From Ctenosaura bakeri (Eukaryota; Chordata; Lepidosauria; Squamata; Iguanidae): a stretch of 64,000 nucleotides of DNA. A program made the position numbers and the translations under genes. Below are positions 51,621 to 63,071 of this stretch, piece by piece. The stretch is taken from positions 434,001 through 498,000 of the forward strand of contig CAOLHI010000254.1 of assembly GCA_948474755.1 (NCBI GenBank). Reading direction: 5' to 3'. Position 1 is the stretch's first letter; the number at the start of each line of letters is the position of its first letter. The notes under the pieces were generated by a model that saw only the letters and a list, made by a program, of their open reading frames with translations, had not been told where the DNA came from and searched no databases.

Positions 51621-54600
51621 ATCAAATTAGGATCAGAACTGCAAGTACATAGTGTTCACAAGTCCCACAGCAGCCAAATGTCTCACGATCACAGAGATAA
51701 GAAATTTAGCAGAAAGCAGTTACTTAACTGACAGTGGGCTGTGGTTAAAACAGATGTTGAGCTCACTATAATCACCTCTGCATGATTGCTCACAGTATCA
51801 AATGATGCTGAAAGGTCAAAAACTTGTAAGTATACATTTCATGTAATTGCCAGGAAATATCCCAATGATCGAAGAACTACTTGAATTTTTTTTAAAAAAA
51901 ATCTCATTGTTTCTCTCTCTCACTGCCCCACGCAAGCAACAGCTTCAGTTCTCGTATTAGTCGTCTTTTTAAAAACTGTATGAACTCATAAGTAGCTTTT
52001 CTAAGCTAAAAAGTTACCTCAAACAGACAGTGACTATAAATAGATATTTAAATTTGACATTTTTGGGTTCTTTTGCACTTTTAGGTAAATATCTTCTTAA
52101 GATCTTAGCCCACTCTCAATATTACTAAAGTTCTCATATAATTTCTGAAGGACTGTTTTAGTGAAAGCAAAAGCCAAAACATTCAAACAATTGCACTCTC
52201 TTCCTTGTTTTTTCCAAACTAATATTTCAGGTTATATTTTGCTAAGATTAAGGGGTCATTTGATTGCACAAACACTATACTGTTATTTACAGATCACAGA
52301 TACATATATAAGTTCTCAATGGTCTAATACACTATAGTGCAATTGTTCCCAAACTTCAATCTCCAGAAGTTCTTTCACCAACTCACAAAAGCCCCAACAG
52401 AAGATTATGAATGCCAATAGTATGGATGCGGGAAGGCTAAACAAATATTGGTTGCAACTGCAACCAGACTGACAGTTATCCATGGTCGAGGCTTACCTAA
52501 ATAATGTAAAATATACACTAGAAGACCCTGTGTACAACACATTAGACCTCAGCATCTACCTGTTCAAGTTAAGTAGATACTAAAAGTTTAATCTCATCCT
52601 AATCTGCAAGTGGGAGTAGGAATGTTTACCATGTATGTCTTCATGCAGCATGACACACAGTTCCCTAAACCAAAAGAAGAGTTTAGCATAAAATAACAGC
52701 ACCATCTAGAGGTACCTTTATGATCTTCAAGTCCTAAGCAACACATATAGCTCTTCACAATGACCAGTGTGTATGTTCCTATCATTTTCAATCTGGCACA
52801 AACAGCAGTTTGAGAAACAAAGTGTAGCCCTGCTGTCTCTGTTCAAAGAAATGAGGGAAGTGTGAAGAAATGATAGAAAAGTCTCCTAGCTTTTCATGCT
52901 CAGGCCTATAATCACAGTCAGTACTATAAGCTAAATAACTGGTAGAACTATCTCCCATCCTTTTGGTGCTGGAATAGTGAAATTAGTTGAGAGGTGGGAA
53001 AACTGATGACCTCCTCAGAAACACCTCTGCAATACATCCATGAAACTGTGCAGACATTTTAAACAAAATACTCAAATACAGAATAAAATATGACCTTATC
53101 TAGCCATATCTAAAACCTGGTGAGAAAGCCATTTCCTGGCTTTCAGAAACGAGCAGTGATCTCAAAGGGAATGCTTCATTCTGTTAGAAATCCTGGGCAG
53201 TGTATGATCAATTACTACAACATAGATACAACAGCAACAAAACAGATAAAAGACCTCAACAACTCCTAAAAGAATGCATTCTTCTGTTGTCACTTACTGC
53301 ACCTGTGATTTAGCAAAAGATCTTAATATATACGCAATAAGTCATGGAAAAAAACATTATTCTCAGATATTCAGAGAATGTATCTGGTTCTACATTTACA
53401 AGTGAGGGGAAGCAAAGAGAAGCCTGAACATATGTTTTACTGTCCAAGGGTCATGGGACATTGAAGGAATTCACTAAAAGTGCAGGGAGGAGTGGGAAAA
53501 CAAGGCAAGAGCAAATTGCCTTCATCAAAGCTGTGACAATTTATGGTATTTTGAAGGGGAGATTAGGATATACACTTCTTTACAAAATTCCAACCTTGAG
53601 TCCAGGACACGACAATTTTAAGACCCCAGCTAAAGGAATTCTGATGTGTGTGTGCTCGCGGATATAGATTAAGACTGGAGAATGAGTGCTTCATCCAGGC
53701 CTAGTTATCATTCCTCCAACAGTCCTTAGTTGCCAAGGGGATCGAGCCCCATAACAAAATATTATGGAAGAAAATTTAAATTCAGAACTGTGGGTACAAT
53801 TTCCTCATTACAATTTCCCTCACAAACATTGCCAGTGGCACTGGACACTGTACTCACATTCAAAGCTAGATACGGACTTTTCATCTAGCCCTGTACTTCA
53901 GCAGAATACTGCAAGAGCTTCCAACATGACTGGTATCCACAGTGAAATGAAGTCTGGAAACATTTTGCTCCCATGTCTCTTTGGACACACACTGTTTTCA
54001 TGTTTTTATTAGTTGTCCACTGCCTTTGGACTGCAAATAATGGCTCCAAAGTCTTCCTTCTCTTAGGTTCTAAAGTTTCAGGATCGTCTCTCAAAGATAT
54101 ATATTGATCTCAATACCTACATCATTCATCTCATTTGTTAAAAAAGTTGCATTTCACTATATATGTTTTTTGTTATCCACAGTACTTTCAGAAATTTCCT
54201 TGTGGATATGGTGGGTTACTGTACATATATATTTACACTTAGGACTAAAAGCAGTCATAAAGCAGTTACACGTAAAAATATCTACAACTGGTTTCCAGAC
54301 ATTCATTATTTTCTCTGTTGGTAACAACAAATTTTGTTTTGACAACATGTAAAATATCAAGTAACTGGAAACAGAGGGAGAGTCCAACATATCAGATGAC
54401 AATGGAATGCAGTGTGACCTCATTCAGGAGGTTTATGTAAGAATATTCTTCTTTGTAGCAGAGCAACATATTGCTACAATTTTGGAAGTGTGAAACACTA
54501 CAACTAAAACTGGCTTCTACAGGAGTTTCCATACTTATGCCTTCCTGATATGGCTACATTGTTATCTTTCCTGTGCCATTCATCTTTTAACTGTAAGTTA

Positions 54601-56516
54601 AACTTCAACATAGCTCTTTCCCATTTTTTTAATAAATAGCCATTTCAGTCTTAACTTTTTCTAGTAGTTCTATAACTTTTTAACATTTTAATAAACAATA
54701 AAAATACTATGCATCAAAATTTATTCAAGTTCTTATACAAAGAACTGTAACCAATACAATGTGTCGTCTTTTCCATCCTTTCCGTCCTTTCCCTCCTCTT
54801 TCTCTCTTTTTAAATCTCATTATGGCTTTGGGGCAGAATGAACATTTTAATATAACTGGTTTTGGCTCCAAGGTTTATATCATTGACAATTGCACATCCA
54901 TTAAAATGAGTTTCTCCCAAACATCAGCTAGTTTTGTTGTGGACACTAAAGAAATGATCTTTCATAAGCAAACACAATAAATTAATGCCATGCTGAAACA
55001 AAGTTGCTGCATTGGTTTTCATCATGCGATGATGTCAACTTTACATGTCAACTTCTCAACTAGGGCCATATACCGCATATTGTTAAACCAGGTTCTTAAA
55101 TATAGGCTATCTATCATCTCCAGTTCTTGTCAATCTCCATGTGACAGCTGCCAACAACACTGACATCAGCCTTTTATGTTGTAGTGACATGTTTGGTTGC
55201 CTAAAGATGGAAAGGAGCAATAGCACCTTGCAGCAGTATACTGTTTGGCCTGTTCTGCTGCTGTTCTACACTAACATATAGAGGATAAACCAAGAGATAT
55301 AGCCAAACTTATTCTACCACTTCATCAACATAATGATTTATTCACGGCTTACCACATACAATTGTACTACCTGGCATATTTATGAAATTTAAAAACACAG
55401 AAGCCATAACTTTATACATGGAAAATTGTGAATATACCCTATATTAAACAGCAGCTAGCAAATTGGTACGACCTATACTACCTAGAGACATCTAGTTTAG
55501 TTTTTGCCATCTGAGAAGTAGGATGAAAATAGAAACAGAAACCACTTTATTTTCAATAAACAAAATAAAATTATAATAAAATAAACAAAATAATTATTTG
55601 GACAGAAGCACTTACAATCTTAAGGAATAGATCAGCACCATAGTTAGATATGCAGCTTATAGCACTGAAAATAATGAACTCCTCCATAGTATACCTTCAC
55701 AAAGAATAAATCATCTCCTTATATGCTCTTCTCATGAAGATGCCAAAACCTATTAGGTGTAGAAATATATTTTGTATTTGAGTGATGATTACATCTGTAT
55801 ATACATACAAATTCTGTAGCCTGTTTCAGTGACAAATCTTTCTGCTACACAGTGCCTGACTTCTGCAGTAAGTAAATCCTTCAAAAGCATTTCAATCCTT
55901 CCAAAAGATAAAACATTTCAAAGTTTTTTCCTATGTATTCCAAAGTTTCCAATTTTTTCCTCTGGAAAAACTAAAAAATTGCCCTTGGCCTTCATATTTC
56001 TACATTATGTCTAGAATGTTCTTGATGTATCACACTTTTATAAATTAAATTAGATGTACCATCTTTTGAATTTAGTTCCTGCATGAGAGAAAGATTAATG
56101 ATACAAAAACAGCAGGCAGAGAATGGAGGTCAAGCGCCAATTCAAGCATTGGTTTGTTCACTTTTTCCATTTATTAGAGTTGTGTTCTCTTTAAGCACTG
56201 TGAACTATGAAGTCACAGCTGTGATGAGGTCTGTTTTCAAACATACACTGTGGAGTTCTTTAAAACATTTTTGCTTCTGTCTTTGAAGTTAAAATTATGC
56301 AAGTTAAACTTATGCAAGTTTACATGAACTTGTTGAATTTGCATGTGACTTTGTTGATGAAAAGTTTGTTGCAGAAGTTGGCATTTCTGAAGAAAGAAAA
56401 CAGTACAGTAGTCAAAAAAGACAAAGAAAAAGCACAGGAAGATCTCCCTGAGCAATTAAATAAGCAAGCGGAGAACTGGACAGAGATTTGGGAGAAAGAC
56501 CAATATAGAATGCAAG
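51621..56516. other. intron 1, no recognised feature
   Basis: A long AT-rich stretch. I see no element boundaries, coding motifs or RNA genes I can support. A plus-strand frame at about 56297-56460 is Lys/Gln-rich but runs into the next MITE and is not a convincing exon. Confidence 0.4.
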
Positions 56517-56519
56517 TAT

Positions 56520-56975
56520 GGCCATTTCTGCACAGGGCGAGGGAATCGCCCTGTGACACTACTCACCAGACTTTTGGGCTCCCTGGTCCGGACCACGCTA
56601 CTCCAGAGCAGCGTGTGGCCGTCGCTCTGCACTCCTCTGGGGATGAAGATGGCGACTTCCAGTTTGTCGAGGGTCTCGACCAACCGCTGAAGCTCGCTAG
56701 CCTAAAGCCCACCCCCAGCAGATCACAGGCTCACACCAATGCGAGCCTGCAAATCTGCATAAGGGAGCAGGCTTGCAGTGGTGCGCTCTGTGCTTTTGAA
56801 AGACCTGTCTTTAGCGGTCTTTCAAAAGCATGCTGGATGACCACTTGGGGTCGTTCTGGAGCGGGCTGGGGTGTGGATCCACATTAAGTAGGTCCGACCC
56901 AGTCCACTCCCAGGTGCAGACGTCCTCCCTGGAGGACACTCTGCCCCGTCTTAAAAACCCCATGCGAAAATGGCC
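56520..56975. mobile_element. Harbinger-like MITE 3
   Basis: The left end is GGCCATTTCTGCAC and the inverted right end is GGCCATTTTCGCATG, flanked by TAT (56517-56519 and 56976-56978). The GC-rich 456-bp interior carries an inverted repeat TGCTTTTGAAAGACC/GGTCTTTCAAAAGCA at about 56790-56832, in the same relative position as the hairpin in the copy at 24702-25071. Confidence 0.78.
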
Positions 56976-57214
56976 TATAACTCTGGATTCTAGTTCTTTT
57001 AGCAGTCGTATGGCATTTTCCAAATTAGCTTGACACACATAGATAAGTAAGTTGGAGGTAAAAAAAAAAATAGAGGGTCACAGATGCCAATCCTCCCAAC
57101 TGAACAACTGTGGAAGATTTGTACTAGCAGTAACATACTAAGATCCATTGTGCATAATATCTTTGAGTTATATATCCAGAAAGAAAGCCCTGGGAGACTG
57201 GTAGTTTCTTTCTA

Positions 57215-57286
57215 GAACAAACCTATGACACAAACCTTGACACAAAACTTGAACAAACCTATGACACAAACCTTGACACAAAACTA
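57215..57286. repeat. 36-bp tandem duplication
   Basis: GAACAAACCTATGACACAAA plus 16 further bases is repeated exactly in tandem, with starts at 57215 and 57251. Confidence 0.92.
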
Positions 57287-57549
57287 TACCAGGAGTGTGT
57301 GTCAGTGATCTGTTCTGTGCACCATGAATGATAGGACATACTTAATGCAACACTCTAAAACTTGCCAAAAAAGCTGAACAAAGATTTGACAAAAGGCAAC
57401 CAACGTATATTCCTATTTTACAGATTAGACATGTGAACACTGACATAAATAATTAGCACACCAGTCATGGCTGAAATCCCACATACACAATCCCCACAAT
57501 GCTCCACAATTCTACTTGCTCTTGTTAAAGTACTAAGAGCTAAGAGCTT

Positions 57550-58157
57550 GCAGCAGCCAGGAAAGCCAACATGGTTCTTGGTTGCATCAATAGGAGTATG
57601 GTGTCTAGATCAAGGGAGGCAATGGTACCACTCTATTCTGCATTGGTTAGGCCTCATTTGGAATACTGTGTACAGTTCTGGACACCTCAATTCAAGAAGG
57701 ATATCGACAAGCTGGAATGTGTCCAGAGGAGGGTGACCAAAATGGTGAAGGGTCTGGAAGCCATGCCCTATGAAGAACACCTTAGGGAGCTGGGGAGGTT
57801 TAGTTTGCAGAAGAGAAGATTAAGAGGGGACATGATAGCCATATTTAAATATTTGAAGGGATGTCATGTTGAGGAGGGAGAGGACTTGTTCTCTGCCGCT
57901 CCAGGGACTAGGACAAGGAGCAATGGATTCAAGCTGCAGGAAAGGACATTCCACTTGAACCTCAGGAAGAACTTCCTGACAGTCAGAGCTGTCTGGCAGT
58001 GGAATATGCTGCCTCAGAGTGTGGTAGAGTCTTCTTCTTTGTTTTTAAGGAGATGCTGGATGGCCATCTGTTGGGAATGCTTTGATGGGTGTTCCTGCAT
58101 GGCAGGGGGTTGGACTGGATGGCCCCTGGGGTCTCTTCCAACTCTATGATTCTATGA
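57550..58157 (+). mobile_element. CR1 LINE, 3' end, young-looking
   Basis: A 192-codon open stretch (57571-58149) encodes the CR1 C-terminal region ([59 protein letters not shown]). It ends with TCTATGATTCTATGA. It is better preserved than the 13485 copy, with which it shares long blocks. It is 5'-truncated. Confidence 0.94.
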
Positions 58158-58159
58158 AA

Positions 58160-59305
58160 TCATTGGCTATGTACTGCAAATCAGTCAGGCACCTACCAGG
58201 ATATCTTCATCTATTACGTGTACCCTCCATGCATTTATATCAACAACTTTCTGAGTTATTAAGCACTTGGTAGCATATAATGAAAATAGCATTAATTAGG
58301 AAATATACAGCAGCCCAAACACACTGGAAGAAGCCTTGGGGCTAAAGACAAAACTGGTCACTTACCTAGATAAAAGGGAAGCAATACCTATAGTCTCTAC
58401 ATCCCTATGGTAAAGGATACAGGGACTGAGGTTATCTAGCTTCTTTTCTGGGTATATAGATGCAAATAAATAAGGGTAGGGGTCTGGATCTTGTGTGTTT
58501 CTACTAATACAAATGCTAACCATCCCAGTATCCCTACTGAAAAACCACAACAGCAACCCACATACCTCTTACACCAGTCCAGCAGGAAGTGTTGCTTTAA
58601 TAGGAATGCTACATTTAGAGACTCTATATTTTTGTTATACGATACTAATTTATTTCCTCCTTCCAATATACAGAACTCAACAAAACCACAGGTTCCCAAT
58701 ATAGCCTCAAGGACAAGGCCATCCCCATGACTTCCAAATTCTACCACAAGAAGTAAGCAGCTATCATAGGACAAAATCATCTTGCTACACTATGTCAGCA
58801 TAAGTATACTACTGTTGATAGTGGAAGCACAAAGAAAAAGGCCACCATGGCAGTAAAGGAAATAAGAGACTAGAAAAATAGGCTTGTTAGTGGTTGGCAG
58901 ATTTTGTGTCTTTCCTCACCACTGCTGCTCAACCCTAGAAAAAGTCAAACTGCTAGGGTAGTGCACCAACAGGATTCTAGCATAAATTAACTACTCTTAA
59001 AGTTGCTGCCAAATTGACTTCAACTTTTGGCAATCCTATGAATAAGACCTGAGTAGCATATTTACTCCACCCAGTTTCACCTTACCTATCCATCACCGAA
59101 CTCGTTATATCAGAATTAATGTCAAATGACTATTCTAATAACTTGTTCTAACACACTCCAACCACTAATTGGTAAGACTGACATAATCTCCTGAGATATC
59201 TCATTCAAATAATAATACTGACAATGTCATACCCTTAAATGCTATTAATCAAGTTAACCTTCCATTCAGTGAAAATTCTAGGTAGTATTTAACAAGGACC
59301 GTTTT
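58160..59305. other. intron 1, no recognised feature
   Basis: A possible SINE scrap in minus orientation at about 58990-59050. Otherwise unassigned. Confidence 0.4.
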
Positions 59306-59309
59306 TGGT

Positions 59310-59760
59310 GGTAGCTGCAACATTTTATCTCCCTGTCTTCAGCATGTGTTTTGAGATCTGCAGGAAGGGTTTTGTCTCAGTCCCACAACTTTCACTGGCA
59401 TGTTTAGTCAGGACACAGCAGATGGCCTTCTTCATGGCTACTCCCAGGCTGTGGAACACCCAGTTAACCCTCTCCCTCCACTCTTTCTGCTAGCAAGTGA
59501 AGATTTTTTGTTCAGGTAGGCCCTTGAGAAGTAAACTGGGTCAGTAGTGTGTGCTGTATTTTATTTTTTATTTATTAGTAATTTCTCTTAAATATGTTTT
59601 AAACACTTTAGTCATGGTTTTAATAACATTGGCATTTAATTCCTTTTAAATGTTTGTAGGAGTCTTAATGTAATCTTGTTTGATATTTCTGTAAGGTGCC
59701 ATGGATCCTATCAAAGAAGAAAGGAAGGGTTTAAATTGAATAAACATACAAATAAATATG
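59310..59760 (+). mobile_element. L2-type LINE 3' end
   Basis: Contains the end of the C-terminal domain (CCAGGCTGTGGAACACCCAG, compare CCTATGGAACGCTCTTCCCC in the 47005 copy). A T-rich 3' untranslated part and an AATAAACATACAAATAAATA tail at about 59738 follow. It is strongly diverged. Confidence 0.6.
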
Positions 59761-59959
59761 ACTCTCTCACTGCAGTTTACAGGCAAAACCTTTTTTTAAA
59801 AGAGAAAATGGGCATATAAGCTTATCTTTTTCACTGTGCCTTCAGCAACTAGATTAAGTTATCTCTGTTCCTGTTTTGATTATTCTATTGTTGCTTCAAT
59901 CTGACCAATCACTTTGCCTATTGGTTTTTAGAGGTATTTTTACAATTGATTTTTCTAAA

Positions 59960-59982
59960 AATATATATATATATATATATAT
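59960..59982. repeat. (AT)n microsatellite
   Basis: About eleven AT units. Confidence 0.95.
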
Positions 59983-60105
59983 TCTGAGTCATCTGGGCAG
60001 CCAATGGTTGAGAGGCAGTCTTCAAATACAGCATGCAAACAAGAAGTAATATTGTTATCTTATTGTTATTGTGGATTGTTCTCAGAAAATGAGCAATTTA
60101 ATTTA

Positions 60106-60455
60106 TAGTTGGTTCTCTACATTCATTAGGGTTAGGGGCTAAGGATCCCTACAAAGTGGAAAAAACAGAAATATCAAAGTGTATGTGTATCTGTGGGTAG
60201 AGGGCTGAGGCATGGTGAGGGGAATGGGCACCAGGTCAGGAGAAGGAGAGGGGAAAGGGGCAGGTCAATATGATGGTCCTATACTTTCTCTCTCACCCCA
60301 TCTTCTTCCTTGGGTGTGGGGGGGCACTGGGAGAGGGTTTGCGGTGCTGAGAAATTGGGCTGCAAGCCATCCTTAGCTGGCCAGGTAGGGGCTGTTGAAG
60401 GAAGAAAACAAGAGGCGGGTTTTTAGGGAGCTGTGTGGCCTGATCAGACCTGCCA
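60106..60455. mobile_element. pogo-like MITE, sister of 14659-15121
   Basis: TAGTTGGTTCTCTACATTCA at the left follows TA and matches the left end of the 14659 element. The interior shares GAGAAATTGGGCTGCAAGCC and CCATCCTTAGCTGGCCAG with it. The right end is decayed. Confidence 0.68.
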
Positions 60456-60534
60456 AGAAGCATTATACAGTTTAAAGGGAAAATAAGGATACCAGTTGTA
60501 ATTTATGTTTCCTAATAAACTACTGTATCTTGCA

Positions 60535-60665
60535 TTTTCTCAGCCTCACAGGAAGGCAAATGCAACCCTCCCTCTGAACAAGTCTTGCCAAGAAAACCCT
60601 GTGATGGGTTCATCTCAGGGCTGCCATAAATCTGAAACAACTTGAAGGCAAATAACAACATCTTG
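60535..60665 (+). mobile_element. SINE 3' part
   Basis: TCTCAGCCTCACAGGAAGGC is followed by CTCTGAACAAGTCTTGCCAA, GAAAACCCTGTGATGGGTTC and the tail CTTGAAGGCAAATAACAACA. This is the best body/tail copy of the family in the window. Confidence 0.85.
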
Positions 60666-61415
60666 TTTGGTTTTTCTGATGAATGTACTATAGTCACCCT
60701 TCCACATTTACAGGTTTAATTTTAATGGATTTGATTATTTTCAGGTTTCTCCAACCCCAGCCCCTCCACCTCAAGTATTTCTTTCCTGGGGGAACATTGC
60801 ATCTCCACCTTCATTGATGTGCGCATTTCTGGAATGTCACCCCAAAAAAAGAACTGGAGAAGTATAAAAGTGAGCAACATAATTGTTCAGGACATAGTTT
60901 TACAACTGTCATGGAATGGTAAAAAGACTAACAGTACTGTCCTATGGATGTCTACTTATTAGCAATCGCTACTTAGCTAAATGGGGCTTTTTCCTGGCAA
61001 GTGTGTATAAGACTGCAGATTACCCACCCTTCTGTAATACTGTAGTACTTAAGCTAGAAAACACACAGTAAACTTGGATTAACCAAGGTAAACGCTAATG
61101 AGAACTTTCTCACACACAAGCCTGCTAATCAGCATTCCTCAATATAAGTTTGTTGTTGTTATGTGCAAAGCAGCAGCAGTCAATTTAACTGAATTTTGAT
61201 TCACTGAATTAGAACAATTAAAACTTTGTTTTAAAGCCTCAGTTATTATGAAGGAATTCCTAGAAACATAATGGAACTGTTTGATTGCTTACTTCTAGAC
61301 AATCAAGACAGATTAAAACTAGCTTACAAAATACTCTGTATTAGATCCTGGATCCCAACAATAGCAGATAGTTTTGGAAGTCTCCACTATGCCCTCCTTG
61401 TAGGCGGGAGCTGCG
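60666..61415. other. intron 1, mostly unassigned
   Basis: At about 60693-60760 there is another pogo-like end (TATAGTCACCCTTCCACATT, GGATTTGATTATTTTCAGG) without a partner. The rest is unassigned. Confidence 0.4.
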
Positions 61416-61419
61416 CTAC

Positions 61420-61541
61420 TAGCAGAGGCTGGATGGCCATCTGTTGGGAGTTCTTTGAGGGTGTTCCTGCATGGCAGGGGGTTGGACTGGATGGCCCCTG
61501 GGGTCTCTCCCAACTCTACATTTCTATGATTCTATGATTCT
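61420..61541 (+). mobile_element. CR1 LINE, extreme 3' end
   Basis: AGAGGCTGGATGGCCATCTG, GCATGGCAGGGGGTTGGACT and the terminal TCTATGATTCTATGATTCTA identify a CR1 of only about 120 bp, a very short reverse-transcription product. Confidence 0.92.
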
Positions 61542-61564
61542 ACTGGGAACATTTTTCAGTGGGA

Positions 61565-61675
61565 TAAGAAAAACAAGCAGTCTTGTGGTACCTTAAAGAT
61601 TTACGGATTTATTATGCCATAATGAACTTGTCAGTCTTCAAAGCACCATGAGACTCACTTGTTTGTTCTTTTTGT
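61565..61675. mobile_element. possible Penelope-like terminal fragment
   Basis: CAGTCTTGTGGTACCTTAAA, followed by GATTTACGGATTTATTATGC, resembles the conserved terminal motif of Penelope-like elements in reptiles, also partly visible at 63075-63130. Short and uncertain. Confidence 0.4.
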
Positions 61676-62039
61676 GGCCTCTTTCCACCAATACTACGTG
61701 TTAAACAGATATGAATTACCAAGATGCTGACACCGTAGGAGACAAGGGTAAAGAACCAAACAGCCCACCACAGACTGCTCCTATGCTTGTTTATTCAAAA
61801 CCATGCCCCACAGAATTCATCTGAGCTTCCTTTTAACTTTGCGTTGACAGAAAGGCCCTACAAATTCAAGACAGGAAGGAAGCTGCTTTCTTAACTTGCT
61901 GCCCTGCCTTTTTTTCTGGCCTATTCCTAGAGCCCAAAGGAAAGAAACCCAGAAGCGACTGGAAACCAACTCCGTTCTGGCACCCTTTGCCAAATGAAAG
62001 ATCTGCCTCTCCAGCCAATCCCCCCCTCCCGTTTTCACC

Positions 62040-62960
62040 CGCCACGTCCCCCTCCCTGAAAGTCTTTTCTCTGTTAAACTAACTCTCCGGACCCCCTTTC
62101 ACACGGTAACCGCCGCCGAAGCACACCCTCAGGACCAGGCCCCTCGTCTCACCCTACCCCCTACTTCAGCCGCGGCGAGTTAAACATTACTACCCCCCAC
62201 GCCCCCCTCCGCATAAATCTTCCAAAGCTATTCTCCCATTGGCTACTAGCAGACTCTCCCCCATTCCTATTGGTCTCTCTGAGACTACGACACTCCCACT
62301 CTCAGAAACCCCCACCTCCTACCCCCCCGCCAAGCGGGCAGCCTGACAGACCGCTCCCCCCCCCCCCAACAGCCGCCACGACTCCCCTTTCCGTTTGTCC
62401 CAGCGCGGCCCCTCCCTTTAGCGATACACACCGTATAATAGGAGAGCAGCCCCGCGTTGTAGTCGAGCACGAACCAGCGGTACTGCCAGCCTTTCATCAC
62501 ATTGGTCCATTTACTCAGCGGGCCCTCCATGATGGACGCCATCTTTGGAGCCGGTAAGAGGCCAAAGAGCCCACTGCGAAGGCGAACGCCTGTCTCGCGC
62601 GGGCGGGGGTTTGAGGGAGAGGGAGGGGCGGCGGCGGCGGAGCGACAGAGGGAGAGAGAGAGAGAAGGCGCGCGCAAGCACCCTCAATGAGTGAGGCCTG
62701 AGTGAAGCAGCGCGAGACGGAGGAGGAGCTATACGGGCTGTCACTGCGGGGGAAAAAAACAGCCAGCGGAACTTAGCGAGAGGGAGGGGCCGGAGGAGGG
62801 TGGCTTGGCCGCGAGGGGCGGGGCCGGGAGAAGTCGTAAGAGGGCGCGCGCGGGTCGGTTGGAGGAGAAGTTGGGAAATGCCTCGAAAGAGTAACGGCGG
62901 GTTTTGAGGCCGCCTGCCCGGTTGGCCCCAAATACTGAAGGCTGGGATTCTAGTCGGATT
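62040..62960 (-). promoter_or_regulatory. OSBPL9: CpG island and promoter region of OSBPL9
   Basis: A GC- and CpG-rich block spans exon 1 and the presumed 5' untranslated region (62543 to about 62950 on the minus strand). A GC box (GGGGCGGGGCC) lies at about 62816-62826. An AAGATGGCG string overlaps the start codon (YY1-like). A pair of CCAAT boxes (ATTGG on plus at 62238 and 62269, 31 bp apart) sits inside intron 1. No TATA box is seen, as expected for a CpG-island promoter of a broadly expressed gene. A 14-base C-run lies at about 62355-62368. The transcription start is not determinable here. Confidence 0.85.
62432..62542 (-). CDS. OSBPL9: OSBPL9 coding exon 1 (start of PH domain)
   Basis: OSBPL9 encodes ORP9, a lipid-exchange protein of ER-trans-Golgi contact sites that senses PI4P through its PH domain. 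This exon gives the start ATG (62542-62540) and 37 codons reading [20 protein letters not shown] then [17 protein letters not shown]. The donor GTGTGT starts at 62431, phase 0, joining exon 2 (SKDKMM). The start is supported by the match to the ORP9 N terminus and by a good context (A at -3, G at +4). A second in-frame ATG is five codons on. The [10 protein letters not shown] stretch is the typical beta1-beta2 region that binds phosphoinositide in PH domains. The exon lies in a CpG island. The intron that follows is about 24.3 kb. Confidence 0.97.
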
Positions 62961-63070
62961 CATCAATTAGGGAACAAATATTCTTGCTGGACTTGATTAG
63001 AGCAAACGGGCAGCTTTCTCCGTCGCAGGAGAGAGGGAGGAAGGAAGGAAAAGGGAAGTGGGGAAAAAGG
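62961..63070. other. upstream flank of OSBPL9
   Basis: Transition from CpG island to ordinary sequence, with a purine-rich GGGAGGAAGGAAGG stretch at about 63033-63060. Confidence 0.5.
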
Positions 63071-63071
63071 A

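Noticed and set aside
56297..56460. Possible Lys/Gln-rich plus-strand exon
   Set aside because: The frame runs into a MITE, has no donor in a sensible place and shows no recognisable domain.
57215..57286. CRISPR-like repeat
   Set aside because: Just one tandem duplication without spacers, in a vertebrate intron.
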